Assembly: GCA_947369305.1 (NCBI GenBank)
Contig: CANBLA010000075.1
Span: 1 to 5,354 of the forward strand
Length of the DNA stretch: 5,354 nt
Source of the DNA: an uncultured Clostridia bacterium
GTDB lineage: Bacteria; Bacillota_A; Clostridia; TANB77; CAG-508
Direction: 5' to 3'
Part shown: piece after piece, positions 1-4,166 of the stretch
Layout of the letters: each line of letters begins with the position of its first letter
Numbering within the stretch: position 1 is the first letter of the stretch
Notes under the pieces: generated by a model
The model's input: the letters and a program-made list of their open reading frames with translations, nothing else
Databases searched by the model: none
What the model was told of the DNA's origin: nothing
Program-made: the position numbers and the translations under genes

Positions 1-516
1 ATTATTCACCAAAACAACACTTGACTCACAATCCAATTTCTTCACCATTTGTATGATAAACCATTCTTTATTTTTCAAAAACTGGTCACCTGTTTGCTCT
101 GTATCAATAAAAATCAAGCCATCATAATACTTTCCCAATTGTTTTAATGTCTTTTCTAATTTTGTACGATTTTCAAAATCGGTTTCAAAAAGTCGAATTT
201 GTTTTAACGCCTGTTCATTCCATTTCGAATCTTCTCTGCAAATTCCTTCCACAACAAAACCTTGTTTTTGCAAAATTGGTAATAATAGATAACCAATTTT
301 AGTATTTAAATTTGCTACTATTACTCTTTTTTCTGCCTTAACATAAGAGGAAATTTTACTTCTTTGATCGATTGGTTTTATAGTATCTTCTGGAATATTC
401 CAAATTCTTCCCTTTTTAATAGCACCTTGAATTCTTCCATCTTGACACAATTTTAGAATCCTTCTTTCTGAAATTCCCCATTTTTCAGAAAGTTTATTGA
501 CTGTTAAATATGCCAT
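1..516 (-). CDS. HTH (excisionase/MerR-type) protein with degenerate SDR-like Rossmann domain, partial
   Basis: Open for all 172 codons from ATG at 516 to the left edge, so the C-terminus is missing. The start is fixed by AAGGAG at 523-528, 6 bases upstream. Residues 3-42 form a winged helix-turn-helix of the excisionase/MerR type: YLTVNKLSEKWGISERRI, then LCQDGRI and the wing GRIWNIPED. Such N-terminal domains are common in Clostridia and are often fused to Fic or SDR domains. Residues 63-170 look like the first half of a Rossmann fold: beta strand KRVIVA, helix IGYLLLPILQKQG, second strand FVVEGICR, then LFETDFENRTKLEKTL and a strand YDGLIFID. The nucleotide-binding loop reads ANLNTKIG, so the usual glycine-rich TGxxxGIG pattern is mostly lost. 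This suggests a sensor or structural role rather than an active dehydrogenase. It is separated from the nuclease gene by a terminator and has its own promoter. The HTH call is firm; the SDR call is inferred from pattern and order. Confidence 0.75.
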   Translation of the reverse strand, partial: MAYLTVNKLSEKWGISERRILKLCQDGRIQGAIKKGRIWNIPEDTIKPIDQRSKISSYVKAEKRVIVANLNTKIGYLLLPILQKQGFVVEGICREDSKWNEQALKQIRLFETDFENRTKLEKTLKQLGKYYDGLIFIDTEQTGDQFLKNKEWFIIQMVKKLDCESSVVLVNN

Positions 517-531
517 CTTCCACTCCTTTTT

Positions 532-557
532 ATATTGTTCTGTTTTCAGAACAATAT
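532..557. promoter_or_regulatory. Perfect inverted repeat at the start of transcription, probable operator or leader hairpin
   Basis: Two perfect 11-base arms, ATATTGTTCTG at 532-542 and CAGAACAATAT at 547-557, flank a TTTT centre. The element lies between the -10 box (571-576) and the AAGGAG site (523-528), roughly from +7 to +33 relative to the predicted start of transcription. A repressor bound here would block initiation or early elongation. As RNA it would form a stable leader hairpin just upstream of the ribosome binding site. Autoregulation by the HTH protein encoded directly downstream is the simplest inference, but the sequence does not show which protein binds. Confidence 0.7.
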
Positions 558-570
558 GCTATATATTTAT

Positions 571-599
571 ATAATATACCATTTTAAGAATAATGTCAA
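571..599 (-). promoter_or_regulatory. Sigma-A promoter of the HTH-Rossmann gene
   Basis: On the minus strand, a consensus -35 box TTGACA (599-594) is followed after exactly 17 bases by TATTAT (576-571), one mismatch from the TATAAT consensus. The predicted start of transcription is near 564. It drives the gene beginning at 516 and lies about 10 bases beyond the terminator of the upstream operon, so this gene is an independent unit. Confidence 0.85.
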
Positions 600-608
600 C
601 ACCCTTTT

Positions 609-637
609 AAAAAAGATGCTAAATTAGCATCTTTTTT
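609..637. terminator. Rho-independent terminator overlapping the end of the thermonuclease gene
   Basis: Thirteen-base complementary arms (609-621 and 625-637) with core GATGCTA/TAGCATC surround a 3-base loop. The core is flanked by an A-run on one side and a T-run on the other, so the structure can work in both directions. On the minus strand the upstream arm contains the last codons (Lys-Arg-Cys) of the thermonuclease, and its TAA stop falls at the loop. It ends the operon just before the next promoter. Confidence 0.85.
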
Positions 638-1439
638 TCCAAAATCTTATTAAAATTCCAACCGCAAAAACCATACCTAATACGAACATTTCCAAAACCT
701 TCTCATTTTCTTTTACTGTTTTTTCTTCTTTGGTATCTTGTAGCCCCTCTACATTCCATAATCCATTTTTCTGAAACTTTGCATTTTCTTCTGCTTCTTG
801 CAAAACATCTGCATACTTATAATTATCTTGCAACATATATACTTTAGCCAAGCCATTTTGGAGGAGTTCTTCCTGTAGCAAGACATCATCAATCCAAATC
901 CAAGCCAAATGCCTTTCATATTGATCGGTTTTAGAAGCATGCAAATCATATTCTAATTCTATTTTCGTTGCATTTTGCAATTTTTCTTCGGTAAAATTGC
1001 TTGCCTCCCTGCCAAACGGTTCTTCGCCTTTAGTTGGATGTACTGTTTCTGGGGTATCAATTCCTAAAAATCTAACCTTGATTTTTTCTCCATTTAATTC
1101 AAATTTGGCTGTATCTCCATCCACTTTTTCCAAAAAATCAACCTGTACTTTTTGGCTTTTTTCATCTTGGTTTCGATCGATTTTGTTGAAATTTTCATCA
1201 TAATAAACCGCTGTTTTTACAATTTCCCATTTTTGCCTTTCTTCATTCCATTTAACTTCGTGATAATGACGTTTTCCATCTTGGTTATGATATCCATAAA
1301 ATATTCCATTCTGCTCAGTAATTTTATCCGAATTTTTATCTCTCCAGCCAGTAATATTTCCGCCGTGAGCGTAAATCTTTGGGGAAATTAGAATAACAAT
1401 TATTATTAACATACAAATAATTTTATCGATTTTTTTCAT
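624..1439 (-). CDS. Secreted, membrane-anchored thermonuclease (SNase family)
   Basis: 271 residues, with ATG at 1439 and a modest GAAAGAG ribosome site 8 bases upstream. Residues 1-24 are a signal peptide: MKKIDK, a hydrophobic core, then a likely cut after IYA. The mature N-terminus carries a histidine cluster (HGG at 25-27, YGYHNQDGKRHYH at 48-60) resembling YHYH-type modules found with bacterial surface nucleases; metal binding is plausible but unproven. Residues 98-229 are a staphylococcal-nuclease fold with all key residues: Asp109 in VDGDT, Arg123, Asp128, Thr129 and Glu131 in VRFLGIDTPE, and Arg176 in YERHLAW. These match Asp21, Arg35, Asp40, Thr41, Glu43 and Arg87 of the Staphylococcus aureus enzyme, so calcium-dependent cleavage of DNA/RNA is expected. 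A C-terminal membrane segment (about 249-266) followed by WKKRC should tether the enzyme outside the membrane; there is no LPxTG sortase motif. It lies 42 bases after the TIM-barrel gene and is probably the last gene of that operon. Confidence 0.9.
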   Translation of the reverse strand: MKKIDKIICMLIIIVILISPKIYAHGGNITGWRDKNSDKITEQNGIFYGYHNQDGKRHYHEVKWNEERQKWEIVKTAVYYDENFNKIDRNQDEKSQKVQVDFLEKVDGDTAKFELNGEKIKVRFLGIDTPETVHPTKGEEPFGREASNFTEEKLQNATKIELEYDLHASKTDQYERHLAWIWIDDVLLQEELLQNGLAKVYMLQDNYKYADVLQEAEENAKFQKNGLWNVEGLQDTKEEKTVKENEKVLEMFVLGMVFAVGILIRFWKKRC

Positions 1440-1481
1440 TAGTTTTTCTCTTTCTATTTCATTTTTTATTATATGATTCCT

Positions 1482-2267
1482 TTACTCTTCAAACATCCTC
1501 GCCAACTTTTCTCCCACTTCATAACCCTTTTGGTAAAACTCCTCAATCGACATTTTCAAATAATCACAACGATAGCAAAGCTCCAATGTAACTGGACCTT
1601 GATAATTACTTTCTTTTAATTTAGAAACTACATGTTCCCAATCAACGCTTCCATCAAATGGCATCAAATGCAAATCATCGGATTTGTCATTATCATGCAA
1701 ATGAACCGCAAAAAAGCGATTTTTAAATAATTCGTAACTAAATTTGTCATCGTAAAATGCGTGACAATGTCCTGCATCGTAGCAAACACCGATATTATCA
1801 TGATCCAAATTTGTCAGTACATATTCCAAATAGCCCCACGTTTTCGTATTTTCAAACGCAACTTGAATTCCTAATTCTTTGGCATAATCCACAATTTCCT
1901 TAACTCTATGTAATCCAATTTCATTGTACATTGGCTCCAAATCTTTGCTAATCAAATGCAAAATCACCAAAGAAATGTCGTTTTCTTTGCAAGCCCTCAA
2001 ATCCTCCTTATACCTTTGAACCAAACTTGCTCCTATCTCATTTTCCTTCCAAATTTCATTAATATTTTGATAACCCAAATGCGCAAAAACCACATTCAAT
2101 CCCAAACTTCTCGCATAATCCAACTGCTCTTTTTGGCTGCACTCCCAATCCTTATTATACCACTGAATAAAAACATTTCGAAAACCTGCTTTTTTAATCG
2201 CATCAATCGTTTCAATTGGTGTTACATTTTGGTTATCATTTTGAATACAAACTGCAATTTCTCTCAT
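1482..2267 (-). CDS. Sugar phosphate isomerase/epimerase family TIM-barrel protein
   Basis: 261 residues, a normal length for the AP_endonuc_2/xylose isomerase-like TIM-barrel superfamily (PF01261), which covers sugar epimerases, UlaE-type 3-epimerases, hydroxypyruvate isomerase and inosose dehydratase. Candidate metal or substrate ligands sit at the expected strand ends: His63 (FAH), His104 (LHL), Glu139 (AFEN), Asp164 and His167 (YDAGH), His189/His191 (VHLHDN), His200 (DLHLMPFDGSVDW) and Glu229 (TLEL). No signal peptide is seen, so it should be cytoplasmic. Start ATG 2267 follows AGGGGA by 8 bases. That site overlaps the TAG stop of the hydrolase gene, leaving only 11 bases between the two genes, so they are almost certainly co-transcribed and possibly translationally coupled. 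The family is clear; the substrate cannot be read from the sequence. DNA-repair endonuclease IV is unlikely because the protein is shorter and its motifs match the sugar isomerase branch. Confidence 0.88.
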   Translation of the reverse strand: MREIAVCIQNDNQNVTPIETIDAIKKAGFRNVFIQWYNKDWECSQKEQLDYARSLGLNVVFAHLGYQNINEIWKENEIGASLVQRYKEDLRACKENDISLVILHLISKDLEPMYNEIGLHRVKEIVDYAKELGIQVAFENTKTWGYLEYVLTNLDHDNIGVCYDAGHCHAFYDDKFSYELFKNRFFAVHLHDNDKSDDLHLMPFDGSVDWEHVVSKLKESNYQGPVTLELCYRCDYLKMSIEEFYQKGYEVGEKLARMFEE

Positions 2268-2278
2268 AAAATTTTCCC

Positions 2279-2935
2279 CTATTCCACTTCTATTGTTTCT
2301 TCATTTTCCAAAATCTCATATTCAATTTCTTGTTTTTCAAACATTTCTTCTACAAACTTAAAATTTACTGGATATTTTGGATTATCTGCATGTAATGGTA
2401 TTACTAATTTAGCATTTGCTTCTTTGGCAAATAAAGAGGCTTCAAATGCGCCCATTGTCACACCAAAATCAGAAACAGGAACACATAAAATATCGCACCT
2501 ATATTCATTTTGAAAGCAAATCGTATCACTTGTTATATAAATTCTGTTTTGCCCATCGTCTAAGATATAACCAATATTTTCAATCACTTTTGCACCTGTT
2601 TTCATTGGTGGAATATAGCCATGCTCGGCATGCACTACTTCGACTTTAATGTCTCCTACTCCAAATATATCGCCTTCTTTTACAACATTTATCTTTAAGG
2701 TTGGATGAGCATTTTTGACTTCACTACTCGAATAAAGTCTAATTTTTTCATCGATTTTTTCTAATACCTCTACATAACAATGATCTTGGTGCTTATGCGT
2801 AATCAAAATCGCATCAACCCCATTCCAAATCTTAAAGTATTCTTCTTGATACTTCAAATTCCCCGGATCCACCAAAACTTTTTTCCCTTTCGTTTCAATC
2901 AACAAACAACTTTGTGGAAATTTTGTAATTTTCAT
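2279..2935 (-). CDS. UlaG-like metallo-beta-lactamase-fold hydrolase
   Basis: 218 residues. The zinc-binding motif HxHxDH is present as THKHQDH (His47, His49, Asp51, His52). His102 (VHAEHG), Asp137 (TSDT) and His182 (PLHAD) complete the usual set of two-metal ligands. The N-terminus (SCLLIETKGKKVLVDPG) and the spacing fit the UlaG-like/Lactamase_B_3 branch, which includes L-ascorbate-6-phosphate lactonase and many uncharacterised hydrolases. At 218 residues it is much shorter than UlaG itself (about 350), so it is a minimal member and the exact substrate is unknown. No signal peptide is visible; a cytoplasmic location is expected. Start ATG 2935 is supported by a near-perfect AAGGAGGT at 2945-2952. 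It is the first gene of a likely three-gene operon with the TIM-barrel and thermonuclease genes. A diverged 33-bp palindrome lies 38 bases before its start. I see no convincing promoter in the 147-base gap. Confidence 0.88.
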   Translation of the reverse strand: MKITKFPQSCLLIETKGKKVLVDPGNLKYQEEYFKIWNGVDAILITHKHQDHCYVEVLEKIDEKIRLYSSSEVKNAHPTLKINVVKEGDIFGVGDIKVEVVHAEHGYIPPMKTGAKVIENIGYILDDGQNRIYITSDTICFQNEYRCDILCVPVSDFGVTMGAFEASLFAKEANAKLVIPLHADNPKYPVNFKFVEEMFEKQEIEYEILENEETIEVE

Positions 2936-2944
2936 AAAATTTTT

Positions 2945-2952
2945 ACCTCCTT
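2945..2952 (-). promoter_or_regulatory. Strong ribosome binding site of the hydrolase gene
   Basis: AAGGAGGT on the minus strand, nearly a full match to the 16S anti-Shine-Dalgarno sequence, lies 9 bases before ATG 2935. It is the strongest site in the window and fixes the start of the operon's first gene. Confidence 0.85.
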
Positions 2953-2972
2953 ATTTATTAAAAAATTTATTT

Positions 2973-3005
2973 TTTGAACAATTAAGAAATCCTTAACAGT
3001 TCGAT
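2973..3005. repeat. 33-bp palindromic repeat, copy A (diverged)
   Basis: It has the same 14-5-14 architecture as copies B and C: left arm TTTGAACAATTAAG (2973-2986), 5-base centre, right arm CTTAACAGTTCGAT (2992-3005). It matches copy B at 25 of 33 positions by hand alignment. Conserved within the arms are GAAC and TTAAG on the left and CTTAA and GTTC on the right. It lies upstream of the hydrolase gene and 41 bases from copy B. Confidence 0.75.
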
Positions 3006-3046
3006 TTCTTGTAATTGCCTATTTACGCACTTTTTAGCGTTCTTTT

Positions 3047-3079
3047 TTTGAACTATTAAGTATTTCTTAATCGTTCAAA
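3047..3079. repeat. 33-bp palindromic repeat, copy B (3' side of the YhcG-type gene)
   Basis: Left arm TTTGAACTATTAAG (3047-3060), 5-base centre, right arm CTTAATCGTTCAAA (3066-3079). The arms are complementary apart from one position. It begins 3 bases after the TGA stop of the nuclease gene. It differs from copy C at only 3 of 33 positions and shares with it an uninterrupted 19-base direct repeat (3062-3080 and 4134-4152). It lacks the U-tract placement of a normal terminator on the gene's strand. Confidence 0.9.
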
Positions 3080-3082
3080 TTT

Positions 3083-4105
3083 TCACATTTCATCAATATC
3101 TTGAATGTGTAACTCAATATCTTCTGCCTTTGGCAATTGTTCTTGTAAATATTCTGGAATATCTTCTAACAATTTATATTCGCTCACGCCAATTGGTTTA
3201 TTCATATCTTTTAAAGCATATTCGATTGTAAATTTATCCTTTGTTTTACATAAAAGTAACCCAATGGTAGAACGATCGGTTTCGTCTTTTACCAAATCAT
3301 CAATCGCAGACAAATAAAAATTTAATTGTCCAGCATCTGCTGGCTCAAATTCTCTTGCCTTTAGTTCCACCACAATGTAACATTTTAATTTTAAATGATA
3401 AAACAATAAATCAATAAAATAATCTTTTTTACTAACCGTTAATTTATATTGATTTCCCACAAAAGCAAAACCACTACCTAATTCAATTAAAACATCTTTG
3501 ATTTTATGGATCATGGCACTTTCAACTTCTGCTTCTTTCACTTTTCCTTTTAAAGAAATAAAATCAAAAATATACGGATCTTTTATGGTTTGCAAAGCTA
3601 AATCACTTTGCACATCGGGCAAAGTATTTCGAAAATTGGTTATCTTTTCTGCAATTGCTTGGCGTTCGTATAATTTACTACTGATTTGCATATTTAATAT
3701 ATTTCTTGACCAACCATTTTGTATACTCTGTTCGATATACCATTTTCTTTCTTCAAACTCTTTTACTTTATCTAGCAAAACCACATTATGTCCCCACGGA
3801 ATTTGTGCAACAACCTGTTGCACAAATTCAAAGTCTGGATATTCTTCCGCAATTTTGCGCATATATTTTAAATTTCTAACCGAAAAACCTTTTATTTCAG
3901 GAAACTCCATTTTTAAATCCAAAGATAAATGATCAATAAATTTATTACCCCACTCCGCATTTTCCAGTATGACTTTCCCAATATGCCAATACATAAATAT
4001 CAGTTCTTTATTTACTGCTTGCATGGCTCTATACTGTGATTTTAAAATTTCATTTTTGACCGTTTCAAAAATTTCTCTATATTCATTTTTGTTAATTTCT
4101 GACAC
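3083..4105 (-). CDS. YhcG/DUF1016-family PD-(D/E)XK nuclease
   Basis: 340 residues, close to the usual size of the family (Escherichia coli YhcG is about 375). Residues 5-165 are the YhcG N-terminal domain, with signatures YWHIGKVI (39-46), GFSVRNLKYMRKI (73-85), QIPWGHNVVLL (101-111) and NGWSRNIL (130-137). Residues about 175-335 are the PD-(D/E)XK nuclease domain: ELGSGFAFVGNQYKL, then Asp232 in FIDLLFYH, then the Glu247-x-Lys249 pair in VVELKA, then GQLNFYL, SIGLLLC-like TIGLLLC and KPIGVSEY. All three classic catalytic positions are present, so it should be an active metal-dependent nuclease. Members occur alone or beside type I restriction genes, which suggests DNA processing or defence, but no function is proven. 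The start is GTG 4105, with AAAAGGAG (4114-4121) 8 bases upstream; no in-frame ATG exists before the upstream stop near 4139. The gene is bracketed by 33-bp palindromes and carries an internal palindrome at 3799-3829. No restriction partner gene is in view. Confidence 0.92.
   Translation of the reverse strand: MSEINKNEYREIFETVKNEILKSQYRAMQAVNKELIFMYWHIGKVILENAEWGNKFIDHLSLDLKMEFPEIKGFSVRNLKYMRKIAEEYPDFEFVQQVVAQIPWGHNVVLLDKVKEFEERKWYIEQSIQNGWSRNILNMQISSKLYERQAIAEKITNFRNTLPDVQSDLALQTIKDPYIFDFISLKGKVKEAEVESAMIHKIKDVLIELGSGFAFVGNQYKLTVSKKDYFIDLLFYHLKLKCYIVVELKAREFEPADAGQLNFYLSAIDDLVKDETDRSTIGLLLCKTKDKFTIEYALKDMNKPIGVSEYKLLEDIPEYLQEQLPKAEDIELHIQDIDEM
3799..3829. repeat. Perfect 14+14-bp palindrome inside the YhcG-type coding sequence
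   Basis: Arms GAATTTGTGCAACA (3799-3812) and TGTTGCACAAATTC (3816-3829) are perfectly complementary across a 3-base centre. On the coding strand they encode residues 93-102 of the nuclease and the first base of codon 103, just before the conserved PWGHN motif. The sequence differs from the flanking 33-bp palindromes. It would form a strong mRNA hairpin or DNA cruciform. Confidence 0.85.
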
Positions 4106-4121
4106 ACATTCATCTCCTTTT
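4092..4121 (-). promoter_or_regulatory. Start region of the YhcG-type gene: ribosome site, GTG start and overlapping 5-codon frame
   Basis: AAAAGGAG (4121-4114) serves GTG 4105 at 8 bases. An ATG at 4109, only 4 bases from the same site and in another frame, opens a five-codon reading frame (Met-Cys-Val-Arg-Asn, stop at 4092-4094) that overlaps the true start. Palindrome C ends inside the A-run of the ribosome site. Weak GTG initiation, a competing ATG and a hairpin abutting the site together suggest low or controlled translation of the nuclease; this is inference. Confidence 0.5.
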
Positions 4122-4151
4122 GAACGATTAAAGATTTCTTAATCGTTCAAA
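4119..4151. repeat. 33-bp palindromic repeat, copy C (5' side of the YhcG-type gene)
   Basis: Left arm TTTGAACGATTAAA (4119-4132), 5-base centre, right arm CTTAATCGTTCAAA (4138-4151). The arms pair over all 14 positions if one G-U is allowed in the minus-strand RNA. It lies 15 bases after the stop of the membrane-protein gene and directly against the ribosome site of the nuclease gene. It is followed on the minus strand by AGGAG rather than a T-run, so it is not a standard terminator. Confidence 0.9.
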
Positions 4152-4166
4152 TCTTTAAAATTTTAT

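Larger units (their letters stand above)
3047..4151. other. Palindrome-bracketed nuclease unit, candidate mobile or self-regulated cassette
   Basis: The unit holds one gene, the YhcG-type nuclease, between palindrome B (3 bases after its stop) and palindrome C (13 bases before its start). The outer halves of B and C contain an identical 19-base direct repeat with a period of 1072 bases. Recombination between these repeats would remove the gene and leave a single palindrome. No transposase or recombinase is encoded, so independent mobility would need help in trans or the nuclease itself. The bracketing is seen directly; cassette status is inference. Shared operator sites are the main alternative. 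Confidence 0.35.

Noticed and set aside
272..300. 9-base inverted repeat AAAATTGGT/ACCAATTTT inside the HTH-Rossmann gene
   Set aside because: It is short, AT-rich, has an 11-base loop and lies in plain coding sequence, so chance is likely.
1468..1473. TATAAT on the minus strand in the gap before the thermonuclease gene, a possible own promoter
   Set aside because: No -35-like sequence stands 16-18 bases upstream and there is no extended -10, so in this AT-rich gap the match is probably chance.
1956..2513. A 185-codon plus-strand open frame opposite the TIM-barrel and hydrolase genes
   Set aside because: It spans two clear minus-strand genes and their junction, has no recognisable domain, and its composition is that of an antisense shadow.
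3025..3040. Small hairpin ACGC...GCGT followed by a T-run on the plus strand, a possible terminator
   Set aside because: The stem is only 4 base pairs, it does not extend in or out, and no plus-strand gene ends here.
3047..3079. Palindrome B as the transcription terminator of the nuclease gene
   Set aside because: On the minus strand the stem is followed by an A-run rather than a T-run, and the same element also occurs upstream of the gene.
2953..3080. A promoter for the hydrolase operon, such as TTGTTC with ATAAAT before the ribosome site
   Set aside because: The only pair with proper spacing would place the transcription start inside the ribosome site; other pairs match poorly, so I do not call one.
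3498..3932. A 144-codon plus-strand open frame opposite the YhcG-type gene
   Set aside because: It is fully antisense to a well-conserved nuclease gene and has no family resemblance or supporting ribosome site.
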